The notes under the pieces were generated by a model. It saw only the letters and a program-made list of their open reading frames with translations, did not search any database and was not told the DNA's origin. The position numbers and the translations under genes are program-made. From assembly GCA_937888935.1 (NCBI GenBank), contig CALARO010000136.1:1-8267 (forward strand): a stretch of DNA of 8,267 nt. The letters are read 5' to 3'. This DNA is from an uncultured Clostridia bacterium. Its GTDB lineage: Bacteria > Bacillota > Clostridia > Christensenellales > Borkfalkiaceae. Shown here in pieces: positions 1 through 5,877 of the stretch (position 1 is the first letter of the stretch; each line of letters starts with the position of its first letter).

Positions 1-286
1 GTGGAAGAAATTCGTAGTTCTCAAAGAAGCGTTTTTCGCAGACTTTACAAATATATCGTCGTTTACGTAAAAGCAGAAATGTTTCCTTTCCTTGAAAAGG
101 GATATCGCGGATTTTTTGCATTCGGTAATCGTGAATATATTTTGTGGTGCGTCCGCAACAAGGGCAAATCTGCGGTTTGGGGATAGTTGATAGGTGAATC
201 TGAATAAAAGATGAATTATTTTCGATTTTATCTACTAAAACGTTTGCTATTCCGAGTAAAGTTGTGGTAAAATTTTGTTGAAACAT
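1..286 (-). CDS. ISL3-family transposase, N-terminal part (cut by window edge)
   Basis: Reading the minus strand from an ATG at 286 gives 95 codons that stay open to the window edge. The product starts MFQQNFTTTLLGIANVLVDK and carries two zinc-knuckle pairs, CPCC at residues 41-44 and CKVC at 80-83, linked by a basic stretch (LLLRKRRY). This is the layout of the zf-ISL3 N-terminal DNA-binding domain of ISL3-family DDE transposases, which cut and paste the element. The catalytic domain lies beyond the window, so completeness cannot be judged. An AAGGA motif (297-301) sits 10 nt before the ATG, and a TATAAT hexamer (323-328 on the minus strand) lies upstream without a recognisable -35. I could not identify the terminal inverted repeat in the 87 bp separating this gene from the recombinase. 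Family call is from remembered motif patterns, not a search. Confidence 0.82.
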   Translation of the reverse strand, partial: MFQQNFTTTLLGIANVLVDKIENNSSFIQIHLSTIPKPQICPCCGRTTKYIHDYRMQKIRDIPFQGKETFLLLRKRRYICKVCEKRFFENYEFLP

Positions 287-373
287 AATAGGAAAATCCT
301 TTTTAAAAATTTTGGTGAATTTATTATAACAGGTTTTTCCTTTTTATGTTTCTTTTTTTTATGCTTTTTTTGA

Positions 374-1645
374 TTATTTCTTTGTTTGTTTCGCACTCAC
401 CCCAACATTTATTATAGAACCTTTTTTTGTTAATACGGGGAAGATTACTAAGTCCATTTGTTTTTTCATAAAATCGTCGGGAAAATGCGTATAGACTTTG
501 CCTACAAGGCGTTGCGGCGAATCGCCCATCCAGATATCCACAATGTCGGGGCGGACGTATTGTTGGCAGATCGTGGCGAACGTATGGCGCAGGCAGTAAG
601 CCGTTTTTCCCGTGAGCAAATCTTTCATTATATCGTTGATTTTCAAGCGGTGCAAATCGGCGGTGAGCGGTTTGTTCCATTCAATCAGTTCCTGCGCTTG
701 TTTCGGCACAGGGATTTTTTTGTACTCGATTTTTCCGTTTTTGCGTTTTCTGTTGCGCGCGATTAAAAAATCACCTTCGCGATGCGTTTCTTCGTCGATT
801 TCGCAGGGGCGTAAGCCGAAAAAATAAAGAGTGTAGGCGAATTGTCGGATAGAATCGTATTTTTCGTCTGTAATTCGCGTTAAAAACGCTTTGATTTCGT
901 TCTCGGACAAACATTCGCGGGATTGCCGTTCGGCGCGTTTGAATTTGATTAAAGCCACGGGATTGTTGTTGAGCAAGCCGCTGGCGATCGCGTATTTGAA
1001 AATGCCGTTGAAAAGCGTGCGCAATTCTTCGTATTTGCGCGGCTTGACTTCTTTTAGTATGCGGTCAAGGTCGATGGTTTTAATATCCGTTATGCGTTTA
1101 TTTCTGAGCGATTCGGGAAGGTTTTCGAAGTTTGTACGGAAACGGTTGAGTTCTTTTTCTAAAATCGTTCCTTTTTTATATTGATACCATTCTTCGAAAA
1201 CGCCGCTAAAATAATTTTGAGCTTTGATTGCGCTTTCGGTGCGGTATTTTTCGATTTCCTGCGGAACGGTTTTTTGTGAAAATTTTACTTTTGCCTTATT
1301 CAGATCGTTTGCGGCGGCAGAAATCTCAAAACCGTTCGAGCGATAGCGGATTTCGTAACAGAACGAATTTTTACCGCTTTTACGTTTGATTACGTGCGCC
1401 ACGAGTCCGTTGGCAATAAAGACTTTTTTGAAAGTGGTTGCCATTTTTAAAGTTTCCTCGTATGTGAATTTCACAACGGACGAAACGGCGGATCGCTTAT
1501 TTTCTTGCGTGCGAAAAGTGTCTTTTTGCTTTGCGTAACAATCAAAAAGACAGCTTAAATAGAGCGAAATGCGTTCGTTTGCGTTAGGTTGAGTCGCTAA
1601 TTTTTGAATGTAGTTTGCGGAAAAATTTAATTCATTGTTTATCAA
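374..1645 (-). CDS. Tyrosine recombinase / phage-type integrase
   Basis: Site-specific DNA recombinase of the tyrosine class, 423 aa from the chosen start. Reading from that start: a 67-residue N-terminal extension; a probable arm-type DNA-binding domain (about 68-125); a helical core-binding domain (about 144-235, YFSGVFEEWYQYKK onward); and a C-terminal catalytic domain. Catalytic residues visible are Arg279 (GLRPCEI), Lys309/310, Arg353-His354 in YCLRHTFAT, and the nucleophile Tyr385 (KVYTHF). Two box residues differ from the common pattern: Tyr350 stands where HxxR has His, and GDS (374-376) replaces the usual GHS. Start choice: a TTG at 1645 has AAAGGAGG (1650-1657) 4 nt upstream. An internal ATG at 1444, with GAGGA 10 nt before it, would give a 356-aa protein starting MATTFKK and remains possible. 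The upstream in-frame ATG at 1693 lacks a good ribosome site. Neighbours are an ISL3 transposase downstream and structured non-coding DNA upstream, which fits the end of an integrated element. Confidence 0.88.
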   Translation of the reverse strand: MINNELNFSANYIQKLATQPNANERISLYLSCLFDCYAKQKDTFRTQENKRSAVSSVVKFTYEETLKMATTFKKVFIANGLVAHVIKRKSGKNSFCYEIRYRSNGFEISAAANDLNKAKVKFSQKTVPQEIEKYRTESAIKAQNYFSGVFEEWYQYKKGTILEKELNRFRTNFENLPESLRNKRITDIKTIDLDRILKEVKPRKYEELRTLFNGIFKYAIASGLLNNNPVALIKFKRAERQSRECLSENEIKAFLTRITDEKYDSIRQFAYTLYFFGLRPCEIDEETHREGDFLIARNRKRKNGKIEYKKIPVPKQAQELIEWNKPLTADLHRLKINDIMKDLLTGKTAYCLRHTFATICQQYVRPDIVDIWMGDSPQRLVGKVYTHFPDDFMKKQMDLVIFPVLTKKGSIINVGVSAKQTKK

Positions 1646-1728
1646 TGAGCCTCCTTTTGAAAAATTTCGGTCAGCCGCTCCGTCGGGCGGCATAAACGCG
1701 TTTACTTTCTTGCCTGCATTTTTCTGTC

Positions 1729-1754
1729 GTAACTTTCGTTACAATCCGATTGTA
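1729..1754 (-). promoter_or_regulatory. Two dyads over a possible -10 of the recombinase gene
   Basis: Upstream of the recombinase there are two adjacent inverted repeats: GTAAC-TTTC-GTTAC at 1729-1742 and TACAATC-C-GATTGTA at 1740-1754. On the minus strand the second contains TACAAT (1754 to 1749), a plausible -10 box about 100 nt before the TTG start. No good -35 lies at 16-18 bp (the 17-bp position reads TAACGC), so any promoter would be weak or need an activator. The dyads could be an operator. This is inference from symmetry and position only. Confidence 0.3.
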
Positions 1755-1782
1755 GCAGATTTTTCGGGAAAGCGTTAGAAGG

Positions 1783-1869
1783 TAAATCCCAAGACTTTCC
1801 CAAGAAAAACCCAAAGGTTTTACAAAAAAGCCGAGATAAATCCCATCAAAAACCCAAATAAAACCAAAC
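1783..1869. repeat. Six 11-bp phased direct repeats upstream of the recombinase
   Basis: Two blocks of three 11-bp units. Block 1 reads TAAATCCCAAG (1783), ACTTTCCCAAG (1794), AAAAACCCAAA (1805). Block 2 reads TAAATCCCATC (1837), AAAAACCCAAA (1848), TAAAACCAAAC (1859). The shared core is CCCAA at a fixed position in the unit (CC in the last copy). The two blocks are offset by 54 bp, about five helical turns, so the cores lie roughly on one face of the DNA. Established comparison: tyrosine integrases with an N-terminal arm-binding domain, such as those of lambda and Tn916, bind short direct repeats near the element end. These units may be such arm sites, or an operator for integrase expression. 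No coding potential is credible here. Confidence 0.6.
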
Positions 1870-1890
1870 TGAATTTTTGAAGATAAAAAA

Positions 1891-1922
1891 GTTCTCAAAC
1901 CGAATATGTTCGGTTTGAGAAC
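1891..1922 (-). terminator. Perfect 14-bp hairpin, minus-strand terminator-like
   Basis: Arms GTTCTCAAACCGAA (1891-1904) and TTCGGTTTGAGAAC (1909-1922) are perfect reverse complements around a 4-nt loop. On the minus strand the stem is followed by TTTTTT (1890 to 1885), the form of a Rho-independent terminator for leftward transcripts. No leftward gene lies between this and the rightward PHP gene, so the job would be insulating the recombinase from antisense read-through, or ending a small unseen RNA. Read as 12-bp arms about an 8-bp centre, it also has the geometry of a tyrosine-recombinase core site. The terminator reading is favoured because of the T run. Confidence 0.55.
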
Positions 1923-1973
1923 GAAACAACAATATCAAAAAAAGGCGAAGCAGTCAAGGGCGGCGTAGTGTGT

Positions 1974-2000
1974 CTTTATATAATAAAGGAAGCCGCGGCT
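1974..2000. other. Short palindromes in the gene-free stretch
   Basis: CTTTAT-ATA-ATAAAG (1974-1988) is a small hairpin, directly followed by the perfect 10-bp palindrome AGCCGCGGCT (1991-2000) and an A-run. GCGGC at 1960-1964 could also pair with GCCGC at 1992-1996, enclosing the small hairpin. No promoter or open frame explains them. They may belong to a small structured RNA or to a protein-binding site, but the evidence is only symmetry. Confidence 0.25.
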
Positions 2001-2023
2001 AAAAAAATTGCATTGAAATAAAA

Positions 2024-2056
2024 TAATCCGCAGTTTCTGACTGAAACTGCGGATTA
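2024..2056 (-). terminator. Second 14-bp hairpin, minus-strand terminator-like
   Basis: Perfect arms TAATCCGCAGTTTC (2024-2037) and GAAACTGCGGATTA (2043-2056) surround a 5-nt loop. Leftward of the stem the minus strand reads TTTTATTTC, a moderately U-rich tail, while the plus-strand side lacks a T run. It therefore looks like a leftward Rho-independent terminator, about 100 bp before the promoter of the rightward PHP gene. It has the same orientation as the hairpin at 1891-1922 and likewise no obvious leftward gene to serve. Confidence 0.45.
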
Positions 2057-2154
2057 AAAGTTATACGCAATATTTTTACCCCTTGACGGGGGAGACTTTT
2101 TTTGATACGAAAAGAAATTTTACAAAAATATTACATATATTATTCGTTTTTGAG

Positions 2155-2183
2155 TTGCCTTACATAGTTTTAATTGTTATAAT
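2155..2183 (+). promoter_or_regulatory. Sigma-A promoter of the PHP gene
   Basis: A -35 box TTGCCT (2155-2160), 17-bp spacer and perfect -10 TATAAT (2178-2183). Transcription would begin near 2190, right at the ribosome site AGGAG (2190-2194). This short leader supports translation from the ATG at 2203 and excludes the longer in-frame start at 2083. Confidence 0.72.
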
Positions 2184-2202
2184 TAGAATAGGAGCAGATA
2201 AA

Positions 2203-3009
2203 ATGGATACGAAAGAAAATTTTAGTCCGGATTTACATATTCATTCTTTTTTCTCGTATGATGGAAACGAAAAAACGGAAACGTATATTAAAAAAGCGGT
2301 AGAACGAGGCGATAAAATTATCGGCTTTTCGGAACATTATGATTTTGATTGCAGATTGCTCGGCGATACTACACCGTTGTGTGATATAGAGAAATATCAT
2401 AGTGAGATTTTGCGCTTACGCGATAAGTATGCAAGAAAAATAGAAATATTGTTCGGTATTGAGTTTGGCTACGATCGAAAGGCTTGTGCACATTATGCGG
2501 AACTCGTACAAAAATATAATTTTGATTATGTAATAAACAGCGTTCATCTGATAAACGGCAAGGATTGTTGTAGATCGGAATGCTGGGAAAATAAGACAGA
2601 AAAAGAACTGTACGTAAAATATTTTGAAAAGGTGTTTCAATCAATAGACGCTGTTTATCCTTGGCAAATTGTGGGACATTTGGGATATCCTTGTAGGTAT
2701 GCGCCATCGGGAATGCGAGAAATTCCGTATGTGAACTATAAAGAATTTTACGATGAAATTTTGAAAAAGATTATTCAGAATGGCAAGGTACTTGAAATAA
2801 ATACTTCTACGAAAGGTAATGTGCTTTGTTTGCCGAACATAGAAGTTTTGCGGCGATACAAAGAGTTGGGTGGAAAGTATGTTACATTTGGTAGCGATGC
2901 ACATTCGATAGAAAGATATAGAGAAAAGGAAAATAAAATAAGGGAAATTATAGAGAATAGTGGCTTTTCGGAGGTTTTTTTTCGAAAAGGATGTCTTTGT
3001 GAAATTTAA
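2203..3009 (+). CDS. PHP-domain phosphoesterase, HisJ/histidinol-phosphatase family
   Basis: A 268-aa cytosolic metal-dependent phosphoesterase of the PHP superfamily, the normal length for HisJ-type histidinol-phosphatases, which dephosphorylate L-histidinol phosphate in histidine synthesis. The metal-binding motifs appear in order: DLHIHS (His12, His14), Asp20, SEHYD (Glu44, His45, Asp47), GIEFGY (Glu87), NSVH (His115), GHLGY (His159) and GSDAHS (Asp232, His234). All the expected metal ligands seem present, so it is probably active. Start is the ATG at 2203 with AGGAG 8 nt upstream; an in-frame extension to 2083 would be translated from DNA upstream of the promoter. No his genes lie nearby and the gene is alone on its transcript, so the substrate could be another phosphorylated compound, possibly a sugar phosphate given the transporter locus beyond. 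The family is secure; the exact substrate is not. Confidence 0.88.
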   Translation: MDTKENFSPDLHIHSFFSYDGNEKTETYIKKAVERGDKIIGFSEHYDFDCRLLGDTTPLCDIEKYHSEILRLRDKYARKIEILFGIEFGYDRKACAHYAELVQKYNFDYVINSVHLINGKDCCRSECWENKTEKELYVKYFEKVFQSIDAVYPWQIVGHLGYPCRYAPSGMREIPYVNYKEFYDEILKKIIQNGKVLEINTSTKGNVLCLPNIEVLRRYKELGGKYVTFGSDAHSIERYREKENKIREIIENSGFSEVFFRKGCLCEI

Positions 3010-3017
3010 AATTTAAT

Positions 3018-3060
3018 AAAAATCCCGTACTTCGAAAAGTCGAGAAGCGCGGGTTTTTAT
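3018..3060. terminator. Bidirectional terminator between convergent genes
   Basis: An imperfect stem CCCGT-A-CTTC (3024-3033) pairs with GAAG-C-GCGGG (3044-3053), with one A/C mismatch and one G-T pair. It is followed by TTTTTATTTAT on the plus strand and preceded by an A-run that gives a T-run on the minus strand. It lies between the stop of the PHP gene (3009) and the stop of the convergent AraC-type gene (3076), so it can end both transcripts. Confidence 0.8.
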
Positions 3061-3075
3061 TTATACCAATTAAAG

Positions 3076-3918
3076 TTATTCTACATCGTTTAGCCCGTAA
3101 TGGCTTTTGTTGCTTTTTGCGTAATCAGCGGGAGAAACGCCTACTATTTTTTTAAATGTAGCGGATAAAGCATACGAGCTGCTATATCCTGTCTTTTCGG
3201 CGATAATTTCCAAAGTGTAATCTGTATTGGCGAGTAGCTTTTTTGCAAAGTTTATTTTTTGCTCGCGGAAATAGTGGAACAACGAGGTACCTGTTTCTTC
3301 TAAAAAAACTCGATTCGCGTGAGGGTAAGAATAACCTGTCTTTTCAATCAATGTTCTTAAATCCAATGTCAGATTTTCTGGTAAGCCGATTAAAGAAATA
3401 AGATTAGAAACGATTTTTCCGTATTTTGAGTTTTGTCGCTTGGTTTGGATTTCACTTAAAAGAATAAATCTAAGCAAATTAATCAGATATAAATTTAACG
3501 CCTTGTTTTTTGTGGATTTACCGCTGATAAGAATGATTTCCGATGCTTTTACGATAGATGTTGCGTCTTCGTCGTTTAAACGAATTACGGGTGGGGTGGA
3601 GGAGGAAAGAGAATCGTAAAGCTTCGGGGATAAAAAATTTAAAAGAGTATGAAAAAAATCAGCCTTAACTCCGAGATTTTGGTGACTTGCTGTTTTTTCA
3701 TTGCTTGCTTGCAACGAATGGACATCGTCAGGGCGAATCAAACAAAGATCTCCTCTTTCTATTTTTATTTTTGTATCGTTAATTCTATGGATATAAGAGC
3801 CGGAGGTGACGAGCATAATTTCCCAAAATCCGTTGTGCGTGTGTTCGTAACGATAAGATCCGTTTTTGATATGAAAAAAAAGGTTTTCAGTATTTTTCGG
3901 CATATTGAAAATGTACAT
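3076..3918 (-). CDS. AraC/XylS-family transcriptional regulator with cupin sensor domain
   Basis: A 280-aa DNA-binding regulator. The N-terminal cupin-like sensor covers about residues 18-90 and includes HTHNGFWEIMLVTSG (26-40), IERGDLCLIRPDDVHSL (53-69) and the typical histidines. The C-terminal AraC domain (about 183-270) has two helix-turn-helix units: DLRTLIEKTGYSYPHANRVF (186-205) and TLEIIAEKTGYSSSYALSAT (235-254) followed by FKKIVGVSPADYAK, the family signature. The cupin half usually binds a sugar or related ligand. The ATG at 3918 has GGAG (3926-3929) 7 nt upstream and a strong promoter. It is divergent from a sugar ABC-transporter operon, so it is most likely the local activator of that operon in response to the imported sugar; this is inferred from the layout, not shown. 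Confidence 0.92.
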   Translation of the reverse strand: MYIFNMPKNTENLFFHIKNGSYRYEHTHNGFWEIMLVTSGSYIHRINDTKIKIERGDLCLIRPDDVHSLQASNEKTASHQNLGVKADFFHTLLNFLSPKLYDSLSSSTPPVIRLNDEDATSIVKASEIILISGKSTKNKALNLYLINLLRFILLSEIQTKRQNSKYGKIVSNLISLIGLPENLTLDLRTLIEKTGYSYPHANRVFLEETGTSLFHYFREQKINFAKKLLANTDYTLEIIAEKTGYSSSYALSATFKKIVGVSPADYAKSNKSHYGLNDVE

Positions 3919-3949
3919 AGTTTTACTCCGTTTTTATTGATTTACATAT

Positions 3950-3978
3950 AGTATAATGTAAAAAATATTGTTCGTCAA
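3950..3978 (-). promoter_or_regulatory. Sigma-A promoter of the AraC-type gene
   Basis: Minus strand TTGACG (3978 to 3973), 17-bp spacer, TATACT (3955 to 3950). Transcription would start about 25 nt before the ATG at 3918. Near-consensus boxes suggest substantial basal expression of the regulator. The -35 box is only about 18 bp from the first direct repeat of the putative operator, so autoregulation is possible. Confidence 0.72.
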
Positions 3979-3996
3979 CTATTTTTTGATATGGAA

Positions 3997-4030
3997 ATGA
4001 TAAAAAATAATATATTTATGATAAAAATAA
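3997..4030 (+). promoter_or_regulatory. Putative AraC-type operator: two direct repeats 21 bp apart
   Basis: ATGATAAAAAATAA (3997-4010) recurs as ATGATAAAAATAA (4018-4030) exactly 21 bp later, two helical turns. The second copy ends 3 bp before the -35 box of the transporter promoter. Established knowledge: many AraC-family activators bind two direct half-sites about 21 bp apart next to the -35 box. A looser pair, TTGATAT at 3986 and 4034, flanks this region. The AT-richness of the area means chance repetition cannot be excluded. Confidence 0.5.
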
Positions 4031-4033
4031 ATA

Positions 4034-4062
4034 TTGATATAGACAAATTTATGTTGTATAAT
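4034..4062 (+). promoter_or_regulatory. Sigma-A promoter of the sugar-transport operon
   Basis: TTGATA (4034-4039), 17-bp spacer and perfect TATAAT (4057-4062). A start near 4069 gives a leader of about 97 nt before the lipoprotein gene. It is divergent from the regulator promoter at 3950-3978 and abuts the direct repeats at 3997-4030. Confidence 0.72.
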
Positions 4063-4085
4063 GTAGGTGTAGAAAGGAAAATGTC

Positions 4086-4132
4086 GTAATTTACTTGTAT
4101 GGCTTTTCCCGAAAATTATTGTAGTAAGTTAC
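4086..4132 (+). other. Stem-loop in the operon leader
   Basis: GTAATTTACT (4086-4095) can pair with AGTAAGTTAC (4123-4132) over 10 bp with one G-U pair, enclosing 27 nt. It lies between the predicted transcription start and the ribosome site AGGAGG (4153-4158). No T-run follows it, so it is not a terminator, and I do not recognise a riboswitch class. It could affect mRNA stability or be chance in AT-rich DNA. Confidence 0.3.
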
Positions 4133-4165
4133 AAAAACGATTGATTTCATTGAGGAGGAATTATC

Positions 4166-5872
4166 ATGAACAAAAAATTAATTAACAGAATCGGAGCTTT
4201 GGCTCTTTGTCTTTGCGCGTGCGCAAGCGGATTCGTCGGTTGCAAAAAACCGGATATATCGCAAGGCGATAATCACGAAGAGGAAATCGATTCTACGAAA
4301 ACGCAGTTGTATGTTTATAATTACGACGGCGGGTACAGAACAGACTGGTTATATGCTGCGAAAGAACGTTATGAGGCTCTTCATGCCGAAGATACCAACT
4401 GGGAAACGGGAAAGAAAGGGGTGCAGATTTATGTGAACGCTCCGAAAATGGGCATTGACGCCAACAAGGTGAAGAGCAATCGCGATGAGATCTATTTTGC
4501 AGAAGATGTTCCTTATTTCGGGATGCAAGATGTGATGGGGGGGGATATTACACCCGCATTGACAACGGAGAATCCTTATGACAACAATAAAAGAGTTATT
4601 GATAAATTTACAGAAGCGCAAAAAAATTATTACGGAGTGAAAGACGCTTCGGGCGAAATGAAATATTATGGCGTTCCGAATTATGCGGGATATTTCGGAA
4701 TTGCATACAATATAGATTTATTTGAAGAAAAGCAATATTACATAAAAGACGGTGTAACGGAATTCCCTGCCGATAATCTTTATGATTGCTTTGTGCATAG
4801 CGAAGCGGAAAAAAAGAGTGCCGGACCGGATGGGGAATATGGAACTTCCGATGACGGTTTGCCCGTAACATATACCGAATTTTACGCTCTTTGCGATTAT
4901 ATTAGTCAGATGGGACAAACTCCTTTTGAATGGAGCGGTCAATTTTATGAAAAACATCTCACGGGACTTTTATTCTCGCTTGTGGCGCAAAACGAGGGTT
5001 CGCAACAGATGATGCTTACTTATGACGCTTCCGGAACGGCAACGACCCTCGGTACGGTGCAAAACGGTGTTTTTGTGAAAGATTCTGTTTCTACGCAGAT
5101 CAATTCTTCGAATGCATACGAACTTGCGAGAAGAAAAGGAACGTACGACGGAATAGAATTTATTCGCCGGCTTATAACCACTTCGGCATGGCAGAACGAG
5201 GACGCTTTCAAAACTTCCGTGAGCCATATGAATGCGCAAGAAAAATTCTTAAAAGCGGGGAAAGTGGGCAACGATAAACCGATAGCCATGCTTGTTGATG
5301 GCATATGGTGGGAAAGCGAAGCAACCGCAACATTCGATTCTATGACAAAATCGAAAGGAGAGGCATATTCTAAAAATAACAGAAATTTCGGGTGGATGCC
5401 ATTGCCCAAAGCTGAAAAAGATGATACGCACACGAATACTTTGATTGACGATATGTATTCGTTGTGTTTTATGAAAAAAGACATTGAAGATTGGAAAAAG
5501 CCGCTCGCCTACGACTTCATTCAATTTATGTATTCCGATGAATCTCTTGCAGAGTTTTCGACAATCACGAATACGCCTAAGGCACTCACTTATACAATGA
5601 GCAAAGAAGATAAAGCGAAAATGTCGCCTTATGGTAGATCTTTAATTGAAATGAAAGAAAATTCCGATGTGATTTATCCTATTTCGAGAAGTTCGTTGTT
5701 TGCTAATAATCAATCCACATTCAGAGATTCAAGGTTGTTTACGACGAAAATCGATGGTAAGATTGTCTCTTCGCCGGCAAAAGCATTCCATGAGGGGAAT
5801 ACAGACAGCACAGAAATTTGTTTTAACGGAATTTACGACTACTTCAAAAATAATCTGACGATCTGGGGGTAA
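4166..5872 (+). CDS. Sugar ABC transporter substrate-binding lipoprotein (family 1)
   Basis: Extracellular lipid-anchored receptor that captures a carbohydrate and hands it to the two downstream permeases. Its 568 residues are longer than the roughly 400-450 usual for the family. A basic and hydrophobic signal peptide ends in the lipobox FVGC (23-26), with Cys26 as the lipidation site. The mature part shows family features: YGVPNYAGYFGIAYNIDLFE (168-187), the IAMLVDGIWWESEA segment (373-386) with Trp381/382 likely near the ligand, and PKALTYT late in the protein. An insertion GPDGEYGTSDDG (220-231) resembles an acidic calcium-binding loop. The start has AGGAGG (4153-4158) 7 nt upstream. A run of eight G (4537-4544) inside the gene keeps the frame here. 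It is the first gene of a rightward operon, 5 nt before permease 1. The ligand cannot be named; oligosaccharide is the likeliest class from the permease types. Confidence 0.9.
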   Translation: MNKKLINRIGALALCLCACASGFVGCKKPDISQGDNHEEEIDSTKTQLYVYNYDGGYRTDWLYAAKERYEALHAEDTNWETGKKGVQIYVNAPKMGIDANKVKSNRDEIYFAEDVPYFGMQDVMGGDITPALTTENPYDNNKRVIDKFTEAQKNYYGVKDASGEMKYYGVPNYAGYFGIAYNIDLFEEKQYYIKDGVTEFPADNLYDCFVHSEAEKKSAGPDGEYGTSDDGLPVTYTEFYALCDYISQMGQTPFEWSGQFYEKHLTGLLFSLVAQNEGSQQMMLTYDASGTATTLGTVQNGVFVKDSVSTQINSSNAYELARRKGTYDGIEFIRRLITTSAWQNEDAFKTSVSHMNAQEKFLKAGKVGNDKPIAMLVDGIWWESEATATFDSMTKSKGEAYSKNNRNFGWMPLPKAEKDDTHTNTLIDDMYSLCFMKKDIEDWKKPLAYDFIQFMYSDESLAEFSTITNTPKALTYTMSKEDKAKMSPYGRSLIEMKENSDVIYPISRSSLFANNQSTFRDSRLFTTKIDGKIVSSPAKAFHEGNTDSTEICFNGIYDYFKNNLTIWG

Positions 5873-5877
5873 CGACT

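Noticed and set aside
1..186. Rightward 61-codon open frame at the left edge
   Set aside because: It is antisense to the ISL3 transposase frame, which has zinc-finger cysteines, a start codon and a ribosome site; the rightward frame has no recognisable motif.
458..1184. Several rightward open frames over the recombinase (458-766, 612-827, 891-1184)
   Set aside because: Shadows of the minus-strand recombinase, which has full catalytic motifs; none has family signatures.
1783..1869. CRISPR-like array
   Set aside because: Units are 11 bp, degenerate and mostly contiguous with no regular spacers, unlike CRISPR repeats.
1671..1898. Leftward 75-codon frame upstream of the recombinase
   Set aside because: Its sequence is dominated by the 11-bp DNA repeats, it overlaps the recombinase 5' region, and it has no supported ribosome site; it is better read as regulatory or att-type DNA.
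1923..2154. tRNA or known riboswitch in the gene-free stretch
   Set aside because: No cloverleaf, acceptor stem or recognised aptamer core could be seen; only simple palindromes.
2083..2202. Longer 308-residue start for the PHP protein
   Set aside because: The extra 40 codons lie across and upstream of a strong promoter and precede the AGGAG ribosome site; the ATG at 2203 gives the usual family N-terminus just before DLHIHS.
4081..4089. Tiny ATG-TCG-TAA frame in the operon leader
   Set aside because: It has an AAGGA-like sequence close by, but two codons are too little to call a leader peptide without conservation data.
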